A stretch of DNA of 64,000 nt from VAXT01 sp963728535 (GTDB lineage Bacteria; Actinomycetota; Thermoleophilia; Gaiellales; Gaiellaceae), in contig CAVSKK010000002.1 in assembly GCA_963728535.1 (NCBI GenBank), positions 1-64,000 on the forward strand. The letters are read 5' to 3'. The notes under the pieces are model-generated. The model ran no database searches. It worked only from the letters and a program-made list of their open reading frames with translations, and was not told the origin of the DNA. Of the stretch, positions 49,087 through 58,661 are shown in pieces. The first letter of the stretch is position 1, and every line of letters begins with the position of its first letter. The position numbers and the translations under genes are program-made.

Positions 49087-51972
49087 ATGGCTGCCAACCG
49101 CAAAAACCTCCGTCTCTTCCTTGCCGCGCTGGCCGCAGCTTCGTTCGCCGTCGCCGCGCCCGCTGCCCACGGCGCTCTGACGTCCCCGGTTCTGCTCGGC
49201 CCCGCCGCGGGTGTCTCGGTTCAGACCCTCCCGGCGTTCTCCTGGAGCCCCGTTCCCGGCGCCGAGAGCTACGAGTTCCAGGTCGCAGCCGATCAGGGCT
49301 TCAACTCCCCAGTCCTCGGCCGTGGCGAAGGAAGCTTCGCGACGCGCAACACCCGCGCGACGCTGAAGAAGACGCTTCCGAACGGCAGATACTGGTGGCG
49401 AGTCCGGGCGACGAACAAGGACGGTGCCGCGTCGCCGTGGGCGGGCCCGCGCTCGCTCGTCAAGTCGTGGCGGTTGGTGCCGGCAACGCAGGCGCCCGTC
49501 TCAGGCTTTCCGTTCACCTTCCCGGTCAATCCGATCTCCGTTGGCTGGACGCCGGTCCCTTATGCCGCCAGCTACATGTTCTCGCTCGCGAGCGACCCCG
49601 CCCTCGCGAACATCGTCCAGAACAGCGGACAGCCGGTTGAGACCTGGGGGACGAACTACGTGCCGAGCTTCACGCTGCTGCCGTCGGGGACGTACTACTG
49701 GAACGTCGTCCCGGTCGACTCGGAGGGCAACCTCGGCGCAGCGTCGCCGGTCTCGTCCTTCAGCTACTCGTGGCCGTCGGTGACGTCGCCGGCCGTGACA
49801 GATCTGGTCGCCGCGACCGAGTTCTTCGACCCGCAGTTCTCGTGGACAGCCGTCCAGGGCGCGACGAAGTACGAGGTCGAGGTCAACTCGTCGAGCGACT
49901 TCGCTCCCGGCTCGAAGGTCTGTTGCACTCAGCTCACGACCTCCACGTCGCTTGCTCCAACCGTCGTGTTCCGCGACAACACGTACTACTGGCGCGTCCG
50001 CGCGGTCGACGCGGCGGGTAACGCCGGTGTCTGGAACCTTGGGTCGAACTTCGTCAAGACGTTCGACAAGGTGCCGCCGGTGACTCCCACGAGCATCAAG
50101 AACCTCCGGATGCGCGACAACCTCGCCGACCCGGGCACCGACCTCGACCTCGTCACCCCGGGCCATCAGACCAACGTCCCGGCCCTCAGGTGGGACACTG
50201 TCCCCGGGGCCTCGAGCTACACCGTCGACGTCGGTCCATTCGACGGGACTAGCTGCAACTACGGCGGGAACACGGCCTGGCGCGTGACGACCTCTGTTCC
50301 CTCTTGGACCCCGCTCGGCTCGGGCTGGAACGGCGTACAGCCATACCCCGTGGCTGGGATGCAGGTCTCCACTGACTCCACCGTCCTCCTGCTCAATCAG
50401 CAGTACTGCGCTCGTGTGCGGGCCAGGGGGGAGCGCGACGCGGCGCTCCAGGAGGTCTATGGCGATTTCACGACACTCAACTCCGGCGGAAGCGGATTTG
50501 CCTTCCAATGGACCGGATATCCCGCCGGCGGCGCCTGCAGTCCGTCTTGCAACGTCGGCTACCCGGGCTTGGACGACTACGTCCTGCCTGCCCGCGGAGC
50601 GCTCACTCGACTTACGCCGCTCATCACCTGGAAGCCGCTGTCTGGGCGCCAGAGCTACTTCGTGCTCGTCTCGAAGGACGCAAACTTCAGCAACGTCGTC
50701 GATTACGGCTTCACGCAGGTCCCAGCCTATTCGCCGCGCAACATCAGCAAGGCCACGACGTACTCCGACGAGACGACGCTCTTCTATTGGGCGGTCCTTC
50801 CGGCCACCAACTTCAACGGCAGTAGCGCCGCAAGCGATCCGCTCGCGGCAGCCGCGTCGAACTTCCAGAAGCAGTCGATCCCGCCTGCGGCGATCTCGCC
50901 GGCGAATGGCGCGCTGCTCACGGTCCAGCCTGTCTTCCGCTGGACACAGGCCGAGGGTGCGCGCCGCTACCGCTTCCAGGTTGCGCAGGAACCGACGTTC
51001 GCGGCCCCGCTCGAGGACGTTACGACCGCAGCGACCTCGTACACCCCCTTCACGACCCATCCTGCCGATACGACCCTCTACTGGCGTGTCCGTGCGGACG
51101 ACGAGAACCTAATCGGGCTCAACTGGTCGCCGGTACGCACATTCCAGCGCCGGCTGCCGACGCCGACGCCGTCTGCCGGTAACCAGACGAGTGGCGACTT
51201 CACGCCCTCCTGGAAATGGTCGAACGTGACGGGCGCATCCGGCTACACGTTCGCGATGGACGGGCCGGACGGCGAGCACCAGGAGTGGGCCAACATGCGG
51301 ACGCCCGCCACCGCATTCGTCTACCTCTTCGGCCCGGGGATCTGGCGCTGGCGAGTCCGCGCCGAGTTCCCGAAGACCTCCGGCTTCGTCACAGGCCCCT
51401 GGTCGTCTTATGTGCCCTTCACGCGCACGCTCGGTGAGCCGAGCGGGGCGACGACGAGCGTCTCCGGCAATCACGTGCTCCTCTCCTGGAACTGGAAGCT
51501 CGGAGCCGATGACTTCGACGTCCAGATCTCACAGCGGCCCGACTTCGCGACGACGATCGAGGACGTGACCACGGACAACACGAGCTACGCGCCGCTGCTC
51601 CAACACTTCTACTACGTCAACGGCGGCTCGTTCTACTGGCGCGTGGCCGCTCGCGACAAGAACTTCAACGTCGGCGACTGGTCGCAGCCGCAGCGGATCA
51701 ACATCTCTCAGCGACTCCGCGTGGCCGTCAGTAGGACCCCTCCTCGCCGCCGTTGGAGTCGCGTCCTCGTCACCGTTTCGGACCCAATGGGGAAGGCAGT
51801 TACGCGCGCCTCCGTGCGAGTCACCGGGGCCGGGATGCGGCCGAAGTCGGGTCGCACGAATGGGCGCGGCAAGGTCACCCTCCGTGTCCGCCCCAAGAAG
51901 CGCGGAAAGCTTCTGTTCCGCGCGACGAAGCAGGGATTTGCTGCGGGCTCCCTGTCGATGCGCATCCGGTAG
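49087..51972 (+). CDS. large secreted protein with about eight FN3/Ig-like repeats
   Basis: 961 residues from ATG at 49087. Signal peptide RLFLAALAAASFAVAAPAAH GA. Repeats of about 90-100 residues share P-x-F-x-W-(S/T)-x-V-x-GA-x-x-Y-(E/T)-F-(Q/V)-V and a later YYWRVRA(V/T)D: for example LPAFSWSPVPGAESYEFQVA, DPQFSWTAVQGATKYEVEVN and QPVFRWTQAEGARRYRFQVA. The last 85 residues form a basic beta domain (VLVTVSDPMGKAVTRASVRV, carboxypeptidase-regulatory-like). Probably a surface adhesion or scaffold protein; no enzyme motif seen. Confidence 0.8.
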   Translation: MAANRKNLRLFLAALAAASFAVAAPAAHGALTSPVLLGPAAGVSVQTLPAFSWSPVPGAESYEFQVAADQGFNSPVLGRGEGSFATRNTRATLKKTLPNGRYWWRVRATNKDGAASPWAGPRSLVKSWRLVPATQAPVSGFPFTFPVNPISVGWTPVPYAASYMFSLASDPALANIVQNSGQPVETWGTNYVPSFTLLPSGTYYWNVVPVDSEGNLGAASPVSSFSYSWPSVTSPAVTDLVAATEFFDPQFSWTAVQGATKYEVEVNSSSDFAPGSKVCCTQLTTSTSLAPTVVFRDNTYYWRVRAVDAAGNAGVWNLGSNFVKTFDKVPPVTPTSIKNLRMRDNLADPGTDLDLVTPGHQTNVPALRWDTVPGASSYTVDVGPFDGTSCNYGGNTAWRVTTSVPSWTPLGSGWNGVQPYPVAGMQVSTDSTVLLLNQQYCARVRARGERDAALQEVYGDFTTLNSGGSGFAFQWTGYPAGGACSPSCNVGYPGLDDYVLPARGALTRLTPLITWKPLSGRQSYFVLVSKDANFSNVVDYGFTQVPAYSPRNISKATTYSDETTLFYWAVLPATNFNGSSAASDPLAAAASNFQKQSIPPAAISPANGALLTVQPVFRWTQAEGARRYRFQVAQEPTFAAPLEDVTTAATSYTPFTTHPADTTLYWRVRADDENLIGLNWSPVRTFQRRLPTPTPSAGNQTSGDFTPSWKWSNVTGASGYTFAMDGPDGEHQEWANMRTPATAFVYLFGPGIWRWRVRAEFPKTSGFVTGPWSSYVPFTRTLGEPSGATTSVSGNHVLLSWNWKLGADDFDVQISQRPDFATTIEDVTTDNTSYAPLLQHFYYVNGGSFYWRVAARDKNFNVGDWSQPQRINISQRLRVAVSRTPPRRRWSRVLVTVSDPMGKAVTRASVRVTGAGMRPKSGRTNGRGKVTLRVRPKKRGKLLFRATKQGFAAGSLSMRIR

Positions 51973-51988
51973 AGCCTAAGATCAGGGC

Positions 51989-52906
51989 GTGGATGCGCCC
52001 GTGAAGGTTGCCTGCGTGCAGGCCGAGCCGGTCATTTTCGACCGCGAGGCGACGGTCGACAAGCTCGTCGCACTGACCGCTGAGGCGGCCGGTCAAGGAG
52101 CCTCGCTCCTCGTCTTCCCGGAGGCCTTCATCCCCGTGTATCCCTCGTCGACGTGGGCGAAGGCGTTCGCGGGCTGGGGCGACGACCGGGCAAAGGACAC
52201 GTTCGCTCGACTCGCCGTGGAAGCGGTCGCCGTGCCGGGCGAAGCGGAAAGGCGCATCGGCGAAGCCGCGCAGGAGCACGGCGTTTGGATCGTGACGGGC
52301 GTGACCGAGACCGACCCGGAGCGTCCCGGGACGCTCTACAACACGCTCCTGTACCACGGGCCTGACGGCGCCCTCGCGCTGCGCCACCGCAAGCTCGTGC
52401 CGACGAACCACGAGCGGCTGATCTGGGGCCCGGGCGACGGCGGCGGCCTGCGCGCGCTCCCGACGGAGCTCGGCCGCATCGGCGGGCTCATCTGCTGGGA
52501 GAACTACATGCCGCTCGCCCGCTTTGCGCTGTACGAGTCCGGGATCGAGATCTACATCGCCTCGACGGCCGACGACTCACAGGCCTGGCAGTCGACGCTC
52601 ATCCATATCGCCCGTGAGTCGCGCGCATTCGTCGTCGCGCCCTCGCACTTCCAGCGCGTCTCGTCCTATCCGGACGACTTTCCGCTGCGCGACGAGCTCG
52701 AGGGGCTCGACGTCATCGGCCGCGGGGGAAGCGCGATCCTCGCTCCGGACGGCTCCTACCTCGCCGGCCCGCTCTACGACGAGGAGGGCGTGCTCTACGC
52801 CGAGCTCGACCCGGCCGTGCTGCTGGCCGAGCGGCAGCGGTTCGACCCGGCCGGGCATTACCACCGGCCGGACGTGCTGCGGCTGAAGGTCAAAAGCCCC
52901 GGCTAG
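51989..52906 (+). CDS. nitrilase-family carbon-nitrogen hydrolase
   Basis: 305 residues from GTG at 51989. The Glu-Lys-Cys triad is visible: Glu in LLVFPEAFIPVYPS (about 46), Lys in HRKLVPTNHERLIWGPGDG (about 133) and Cys in IGGLICWENYMPLARFALY (about 168). HRKLxPTxxER and GxLxCWENxMPL are closest to true nitrilases that act on nitriles or cyanide derivatives rather than amidases. Usual length. It stands alone. Confidence 0.92.
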   Translation: MDAPVKVACVQAEPVIFDREATVDKLVALTAEAAGQGASLLVFPEAFIPVYPSSTWAKAFAGWGDDRAKDTFARLAVEAVAVPGEAERRIGEAAQEHGVWIVTGVTETDPERPGTLYNTLLYHGPDGALALRHRKLVPTNHERLIWGPGDGGGLRALPTELGRIGGLICWENYMPLARFALYESGIEIYIASTADDSQAWQSTLIHIARESRAFVVAPSHFQRVSSYPDDFPLRDELEGLDVIGRGGSAILAPDGSYLAGPLYDEEGVLYAELDPAVLLAERQRFDPAGHYHRPDVLRLKVKSPG

Positions 52907-52986
52907 CGCAGTTTCGACACGGACGCGTCACAGACGCGTGACTCTCTGCTCGCTATGTTGCCCAAGTAGACAACAAGGAGGCAGGG

Positions 52987-54333
52987 ATGAAGAAGACATG
53001 GCGATGGCCTCTTGCAGGCTTCGTCCTGGGGGGCCTGGTGGGGGCGACGTTCCTCACCGTGAACGTGGTGGGGGCGAGCAGCCCCGAGCCCGAAGGCGTC
53101 ACGATCAGCTCGTTCGGACAGATCCTGCACACGCCGCCTTTGCTCGCGGAGGCGGGTCAGCCGGTCGAGCTCAGCTACGACGTCGTCTGCGGCGAGACGA
53201 AGGACGAGCCCGGCGGGACGTGCTCGCCGAAGGGCTCTGTGTTCGTCCGCGCGTCCGGGGCGGGCGGCTTCGTCGAGCACCCGCTGGAGCGGGAGCCCGA
53301 CGGGCTTCTGTCCGCCGAGGTCTCGGCCGGGGACGGAGGATTCGACTACTACGCCGAGCTCGACAACGGCAGCGGCGAGACTGCGACGCTGCCCGAGGCG
53401 GCCGCCGTTGCCCCGCAGCACGTTTGGCCGCTCCAGAGCTGGACGACCGTCGACCTGGGCTTGGAGCGCTTCGGAGAGACGAGATCGCCCTCATCGGTCG
53501 TTGCGGAGCTCACCTGGGGCAAGGGGAGCCAGGCGGTCGGGCTCGACAGCGGCCAGGAGCAGTCGAGGATCGGGCCGTCGGCATTCGACGTCGCTCCAGA
53601 CGGCTCAATCGTCGTGCTCGACCAGGTGAACCACCGGCTGTCGAGGTTGCGCCCAGGCGCCGGGACGACGCAGCTGCCCATCACCTTCGCCGGCGGAGAA
53701 GGCGATCTTGCCGTTGGCGGTGATGGAACGATCTACGTCCTCGACGCCGGGGCGTCTCAGCCCGTCGTCCGCTCGTTCACACCGACCGGCGATCTGATCG
53801 CGGGCACTCCGTTGGCGGAGACGATTGCGGACATGGTCCGAGTCGGGCCGGACGGCCCCCTCGTGCATGCGTACCCGTCGGAGATGTGGCTACCGACGGG
53901 CCAGGGCCGTCCACCGCTCACCGCCGAGGAGCAGCTTGCGGGTGCACAGGTTGCTCGCAGCGTCGGCGGCGGGCTGGCGGTCGTCGTCAGCGCGTCTCCG
54001 GTCGAAACGAGGTTGGCTCTCGTACGCGGAGGAGATGTGGTCCGCGCCTGGCTCCTGCGGGGCACCACGACCCTGGGCGAGGTGCAGCTGGCCGAGCCTT
54101 ACGGTGACGGCCTCCTCGTCGTCGTCAGGCTCTGGGACGAGGATCATGCGCAGTTCCGCGTCGTGCGGCTCACGCCCGACGGACTGGCCGCCACGTTTTC
54201 CGTCGAGCGGGCCGAGTGGGCCGAGACCGCGTCGGTCAGCCGCTTCCGCCTGCACGACAGCACGCTCTATCAATTGCGATCCAGCTCCTCCGGGGTTGAG
54301 ATCGCCACGTTCGAGATCGGAGGGGCAAGATGA
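52987..54333 (+). CDS. secreted propeller-like protein paired with an NlpC/P60 gene
   Basis: 448 residues from ATG at 52987, with AAGGAGG upstream. One N-terminal membrane/signal helix (WPLAGFVLGGLVGATFLTVN). A beta domain (about 40-130; Cys pair in VVCGETKDEPGGTCSPKG) is followed by blade-like repeats: SAFDVAPDGSIVVLDQVNHR, GDLAVGGDGTIYVLDAGASQ and ADMVRVGPDGPLVHAYPSEM. It overlaps the next gene by four bases (ATGA). Probably binds partner or substrate for the cell-wall hydrolase that follows; that is inference. Confidence 0.7.
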   Translation: MKKTWRWPLAGFVLGGLVGATFLTVNVVGASSPEPEGVTISSFGQILHTPPLLAEAGQPVELSYDVVCGETKDEPGGTCSPKGSVFVRASGAGGFVEHPLEREPDGLLSAEVSAGDGGFDYYAELDNGSGETATLPEAAAVAPQHVWPLQSWTTVDLGLERFGETRSPSSVVAELTWGKGSQAVGLDSGQEQSRIGPSAFDVAPDGSIVVLDQVNHRLSRLRPGAGTTQLPITFAGGEGDLAVGGDGTIYVLDAGASQPVVRSFTPTGDLIAGTPLAETIADMVRVGPDGPLVHAYPSEMWLPTGQGRPPLTAEEQLAGAQVARSVGGGLAVVVSASPVETRLALVRGGDVVRAWLLRGTTTLGEVQLAEPYGDGLLVVVRLWDEDHAQFRVVRLTPDGLAATFSVERAEWAETASVSRFRLHDSTLYQLRSSSSGVEIATFEIGGAR

Positions 54334-54965
54334 GATTGCGACCGAAGCTCCTGACCTTCATCCCCGGGCTCGTTGCGGGGTTGACGCTTGTCCTGCTGGC
54401 CTTCGGGGCGCCGGCGTCCGCGTACCACACGAACTTCCGGGCGCGCTGCAACGACTCCTGGTCCAACATCACCCCGCTCTCGCGCATGGACGCTCGCTAC
54501 TACGCCGCGATCGTCGCATCCGAGGGCTACCAGTGGGGAGGCGGCTGCTGGAACAACAACAACGCCGACGATTCACCGGGCGATCCACCGGGCGATCCGA
54601 ACACCCGCGGCGAAGGGCCCGACTGTTCCGGCTTCACGTTCAAGGCCTGGCACGAGCGCGCCGAGACCTACGATCCCTGGTTCCGCTACCACTCGTGGCT
54701 TCAAAACGTCCACGGCCCGTACACGGCGGCCGGCTTCAAGTCCGGCGCCGGCACGGCGAACATCACGGTCCCCAAGGCGAACACGGTCTACATGGACGCC
54801 TTCGCCTCGACGTACCACATCGGGATGATCTATTACGCCCACACGGCCCAAAACCAGGACCTGATCATCGAGGCGAAGTGCGAAGCATGCGGAACCGGCG
54901 TCTGGACCCGGACGTACCGCGGTAACCCTGACTTCAGCGGTGTCAGGAGGCTCTACTGGCTTTGA
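54330..54965 (+). CDS. secreted NlpC/P60-like cysteine hydrolase
   Basis: 211 residues from ATG at 54330. Signal peptide LLTFIPGLVAGLTLVLLAFG APASA. The NlpC/P60 active site shows as YQWGGG...EGPDCSGFTFKAW (Cys) with His in YHIGMIYYAH. An Asn/Pro/Gly-rich insert (WNNNNADDSPGDPPGDPNTR) lies between the first strand and the catalytic Cys. It likely cleaves peptidoglycan peptides, or acts as a secreted amidase, with the propeller protein encoded just before it. Confidence 0.78.
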   Translation: MRLRPKLLTFIPGLVAGLTLVLLAFGAPASAYHTNFRARCNDSWSNITPLSRMDARYYAAIVASEGYQWGGGCWNNNNADDSPGDPPGDPNTRGEGPDCSGFTFKAWHERAETYDPWFRYHSWLQNVHGPYTAAGFKSGAGTANITVPKANTVYMDAFASTYHIGMIYYAHTAQNQDLIIEAKCEACGTGVWTRTYRGNPDFSGVRRLYWL

Positions 54966-55001
54966 GGACGGAGCGAGGCGACTCGCTTTACACTTCACTG
55001 G

Positions 55002-55250
55002 ATGGTCGAGCTTCTGTTCATGATGCTCATCCTGAAGCTGCCAATCCTCTACTTGGCCGGAGTCTGCTATTGGGCGATCAAGGCGGAGCCCGAGCCCAGG
55101 CCGCTCGAGGGCGCCCGGGTGAGGGCTCCCCTCGTTCCCGGCCCGAGCACACCTCCCCGGCGCCGGGCGCCCCGCCCCGGCTCGCACGGCCGGCCGGTCC
55201 GCCGCGAGGCGCGCAGGACTCGGCTCGCCGGCGCGAGGCCCGCGCGATGA
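55002..55250 (+). CDS. small membrane protein with disordered basic tail
   Basis: 82 residues from ATG at 55002. One hydrophobic helix (VELLFMMLILKLPILYLAGV), then an Arg/Pro-rich tail (PPRRRAPRPGSHGRPVRREA). It overlaps the next gene by four bases. The first 30 residues look coding; the tail is compositionally biased but continuous with the overlap. Function unknown. Confidence 0.55.
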   Translation: MVELLFMMLILKLPILYLAGVCYWAIKAEPEPRPLEGARVRAPLVPGPSTPPRRRAPRPGSHGRPVRREARRTRLAGARPAR

Positions 55251-55516
55251 GCACCACTCCCCTCGAGCACGAGCGCGGGCGCCCGGCCGAGATCGCGGCC
55301 GGCTACCTCGCGGCGATTTCGCTGACGGCGAGCGCGATCGCGCTGGTCTACCGGCCGGTCAGGCTCGCACCCTTCGCGATCCTCGTCGCCCTGGTCGCCG
55401 CCGCCCTCGCCAGCGACCGCAATTCGAAGCTCGCCGGGGCAGCCGTCGCAGCCGGAACCCTGGCGTGGCTCGTTGGCATGGCCATAGCTGTGCTTTTGAG
55501 TCGCCCCATCTACTGA
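55247..55516 (+). CDS. small three-helix membrane protein, hypothetical
   Basis: 89 residues from ATG at 55247. Hydrophobic helices AAGYLAAISLTASAIALVY, LAPFAILVALVAAALA and AGAAVAAGTLAWLVGMAIAV. A DRNSK loop sits between helices two and three. Translationally coupled to the preceding small membrane gene and 42 bp before the 2-oxoglutarate dehydrogenase gene. No family recognised. Confidence 0.6.
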   Translation: MSTTPLEHERGRPAEIAAGYLAAISLTASAIALVYRPVRLAPFAILVALVAAALASDRNSKLAGAAVAAGTLAWLVGMAIAVLLSRPIY

Positions 55517-55557
55517 GCGCCCTCCTCGGAGGGGCTACTAGTGCTAGAACGAATCTG

Positions 55558-58449
55558 ATGAGTGTGCGCGACGTAGACGGTCTCAACGTTGGTTACGCCC
55601 AGGGCCTGCTAGAGCAGTACCTCGAGAACCCCGAGGCGGTGCCCGAAGAGTGGCGCGCGCTTTTCGAGAGCGGCGACGCCGGGCTGGCCGAGTCGCTGCC
55701 CGGCCTCGCCCGACTGTTGGCGACCCTGCGCGAGGGGAACGGCGCCCCAGCATCCGTGGAGCCTCCACCCGTCGCCGAGGTTCCGGAGCCGGCTCCGCCG
55801 GAGGCGCCTGTTGCCGAAACCGCGCCCGCAGCCGAACCGGCCCCGCCGATCGCGGACGAGACGCTCCTCGGCGCCGTTGCTGCTGCGACCGCCCTCATCA
55901 AGGCCTACCGGACGCATGGGCATCTGGCCGCACGGCTCGACCCCCTCGGGTCCGAGCCCGTCGGCGACCCTGCCCTCGAGCCGGAGTGGCTCGTCCCCAA
56001 GCTGACACCCGAGCTCCAAGCGCAGATTCCGGCCGACGTGCTCCGCGTCTGGATCGAGGGCGAGACCCTCGCGGACGTCCTGCCCAGGCTGAAGGAAACC
56101 TACTGCGGGACGATCGCCTATGAGATCGAGCACATCTCCGACCACCAGGAGCGCGTCTGGCTCCGGCAGGCGATCGAGACTGGCCGTTACCGGGAGCCAC
56201 TCTCGACGGAAGAGCGACAGCGGCTGCTCGAGCAGCTGACCAAGGTCGAGGTCTTCGAGCACTACCTGCTGCGCGCGTTCCTCGGACAGAAGCAGTTCTC
56301 GATCGAGGGCCTCGACGTCCTCGTGCCGATGCTCGACGAGGCCGTCGAGCTTGCGGCGGAGGCGGGCGCACACGAGATCGTCATCGGCATGGCGCACCGA
56401 GGCCGCTTGAACGTCCTCGCCCACATCATCGACCGTCCGTACGAGGAGATCCTGCGTGAGTTCGAGGGCGAGCGGACGATCGAGGCCGTCGCCGCAACGG
56501 CGGAGGGGGCAAGCGGCGACGTCAAGTACCACCTCGGGGCAGTCGGGCGGCGTGGCACCCACGCCGGGCAAGCCACGGTCATGCTCGCGGCCAACCCCAG
56601 CCATCTGGAGGCGGTCGATCCGGTCGTCGAAGGCATCACGAGAGCGGAGCAGACCGACCGCTCCTCGCGCGACGGCGAACACGACCCGTCGGTGGCGCAG
56701 CCCATCCTCATCCACGGCGACGCCTCGTTCCCGGGACAGGGCGTCGTCGCCGAGACCCTGAACCTCCAGCGCCTGATCGGCTATACGACGGGCGGAACCC
56801 TGCACGTGATCGCGAACAACCAGGTCGGGTTCACCACCGACCCCGCCGACGGGCGCTCGACGCGGTATTCGAGCGACCTCGCGAAGGGCTTCGACAACCC
56901 GATCATCCACGTCAACGCCGACGATCCCGAAGCGGCGATCTCGGCGATCCGTCTCGCGAATGCTTTCCGGCAGCGCTTCGGAAGCGATGTCGTCGTCGAC
57001 CTCGTGGGCTACCGGCGACACGGTCACAACGAGGGTGACGAGCCGGCGTTCACCCAGCCGCTGCTCGCCGAGCAGATCGCCGGCCAGCCGAGCGTGCGCA
57101 CGCTCTACGCGCAGCAGCTCGCCGAGTCGGGCGAGGTCTCGGCCGAGGACGCCGAGCGGCTGGTTGAAGAGATGCAGGGTCGGATGCGAGCCGCGCACGA
57201 GACTCTCAAGACCTCCCTCTCGTCGCCCCCGCAGGCTGGGCACGGGGAGAGCACGCCGGTCTCCGCCGAGGCAACCGTCGAGACTGGGGTGCCGGCCGAG
57301 CGGCTTCGCGAGCTCTCCGCAGAGCTCGTCCATGTCCCCGACGGCTTCACCGTCAATCCGAAGCTCGTGCGGATGCTGGAGCGACGAACCGAGGCGCTCG
57401 ACACCGGCGCCATCGACTGGGGCCACGCCGAGTCGCTCGCGTTCGCGAGCCTGCTCGCCGAGGGCATCCCGATTCGACTCACCGGCCAGGACACCGAGCG
57501 GGGAACGTTCTCTCATCGCCACCTCGTCCTCCACGACGCACACACCGGCGCCCAGCACGCTCCGATCAAGCATCTGTCAGGGGCGGCCGCATCGTTCGAG
57601 GCGTACAACTCGCCGCTCTCGGAATACGCCGCGCTCGGCTTCGAGTACGGCTACTCGGTGACTGCCCCCGAGGCCCTCGTCCTGTGGGAGGGGCAATTCG
57701 GCGACTTCGTGAACGGCGCGCAGATCGTCGTCGACCAGTTCCTCGTCTCGGGGCTCGCCAAGTGGCGTCAGACGTCCCGGTTGACGCTACTGCTTCCGCA
57801 CGGGTACGAGGGCAACGGGCCCGAGCACTCGAGCGCCAGGCTCGAGCGCTTTCTCCAGCTGGCCGCACAGGAGAACATCCGAATCGTCAACGCGACCACA
57901 TCGGCGCAGTTCTTCCACCTGTTGCGCCGGCAGGCGCTCGATCCAAACGCTCGGCCGCTCGTCGTGATGACGCCGAAGGGCCTGCTGCGGCTCAAGGCAG
58001 CCGCGTCGACCCTCGCCGAGCTCGCGGATGGCCGCTTCGAACCGGTCCTCGACGACCCGAACGCAGACCGCGATCAGGTGACGAGGCTCGTTCTGGCGAC
58101 CGGCAAGCTCTACTACGACATCGTCGGCCACGAGCTTCGGGCGCAGGCGCCGTCGGTCGCGGTCGCTCGCATCGAGCAGCTCTACCCGTTCCCGACCAAG
58201 GAGGCTGCAAGCCTCGTCGCCTCCTACCCGAGGCTCGCCGAAGTCGTCTGGGCGCAGGAGGAGCCGCAGAACATGGGCGCCTGGCGCGCGATCCGGCATC
58301 GGCTCGAGGAAGCCGTTGCCGGCCGGCCGCTGGGCTATGTGGGACGACGGTGGCGAGCGAGCCCGAGCGAGGGCTATCCGACCTCGCACGCGCGCGTCCA
58401 GGACCAGATCGTGCGCGACGTCCTACAGCCCGCGCAGGCCCCGTCCTAA
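55558..58449 (+). CDS. sucA: 2-oxoglutarate dehydrogenase E1 component
   Basis: 963 residues from ATG at 55558. The N-terminal segment (YAQGLLEQYLENPEAVPEEW RALFESG) is that of E1o. A Pro/Ala/Glu linker follows, then the thiamine diphosphate core with HEIVIGMAHRGRLNVLAHII, the TPP motif GDASFPGQG...ANNQVGFTT, and the C-terminal transketolase domains ending VGRRWRASPSEGYPTSHARV. Unlike mycobacterial/corynebacterial Kgd/OdhA (about 1230 residues) there is no fused E2 acyltransferase domain. It decarboxylates 2-oxoglutarate in the TCA cycle. Confidence 0.95.
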   Translation: MSVRDVDGLNVGYAQGLLEQYLENPEAVPEEWRALFESGDAGLAESLPGLARLLATLREGNGAPASVEPPPVAEVPEPAPPEAPVAETAPAAEPAPPIADETLLGAVAAATALIKAYRTHGHLAARLDPLGSEPVGDPALEPEWLVPKLTPELQAQIPADVLRVWIEGETLADVLPRLKETYCGTIAYEIEHISDHQERVWLRQAIETGRYREPLSTEERQRLLEQLTKVEVFEHYLLRAFLGQKQFSIEGLDVLVPMLDEAVELAAEAGAHEIVIGMAHRGRLNVLAHIIDRPYEEILREFEGERTIEAVAATAEGASGDVKYHLGAVGRRGTHAGQATVMLAANPSHLEAVDPVVEGITRAEQTDRSSRDGEHDPSVAQPILIHGDASFPGQGVVAETLNLQRLIGYTTGGTLHVIANNQVGFTTDPADGRSTRYSSDLAKGFDNPIIHVNADDPEAAISAIRLANAFRQRFGSDVVVDLVGYRRHGHNEGDEPAFTQPLLAEQIAGQPSVRTLYAQQLAESGEVSAEDAERLVEEMQGRMRAAHETLKTSLSSPPQAGHGESTPVSAEATVETGVPAERLRELSAELVHVPDGFTVNPKLVRMLERRTEALDTGAIDWGHAESLAFASLLAEGIPIRLTGQDTERGTFSHRHLVLHDAHTGAQHAPIKHLSGAAASFEAYNSPLSEYAALGFEYGYSVTAPEALVLWEGQFGDFVNGAQIVVDQFLVSGLAKWRQTSRLTLLLPHGYEGNGPEHSSARLERFLQLAAQENIRIVNATTSAQFFHLLRRQALDPNARPLVVMTPKGLLRLKAAASTLAELADGRFEPVLDDPNADRDQVTRLVLATGKLYYDIVGHELRAQAPSVAVARIEQLYPFPTKEAASLVASYPRLAEVVWAQEEPQNMGAWRAIRHRLEEAVAGRPLGYVGRRWRASPSEGYPTSHARVQDQIVRDVLQPAQAPS

Positions 58450-58649
58450 GGGCGGCGGCGGCGGCGCTGCCGCTCGACGGCGGCCTTGGCGAGCCTGGGG
58501 CCATGCTTTCGCGCCTGCGCGATGATCTGCCTGCGCTGCTGCTTGGGGATGCGGCGCCAGATGTCGAAAGCCGTCAGGGCGAGCCCGACAGGCCCCATTT
58601 TGCGTGTCACCAATCGGCTGAGGCGCGGCACGGCCCGCATCCTAGCCAC
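58446..58649 (-). CDS. small basic protein, hypothetical
   Basis: 67 residues from ATG at 58649. MARMRAVPRLSRLVTRKMGP VGLALTAFDIWRRIPKQQRR, then IIAQARKHGPRLAKAAVERQ and a RRRRRP end. A single hydrophobic stretch (VGLALTAFDIW) lies between very basic segments, and the pI is very high. It could bind nucleic acid or membrane. It ends tail-to-tail with sucA (4-bp overlap). Confidence 0.5.
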   Translation of the reverse strand: MARMRAVPRLSRLVTRKMGPVGLALTAFDIWRRIPKQQRRQIIAQARKHGPRLAKAAVERQRRRRRP

Positions 58650-58661
58650 GTTCTGGACGTC

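Noticed and set aside
55558..58449. Fused E2-E1 Kgd/OdhA as in mycobacteria
   Set aside because: Length is 963 residues and no acyltransferase domain precedes the thiamine core; it is a plain E1.
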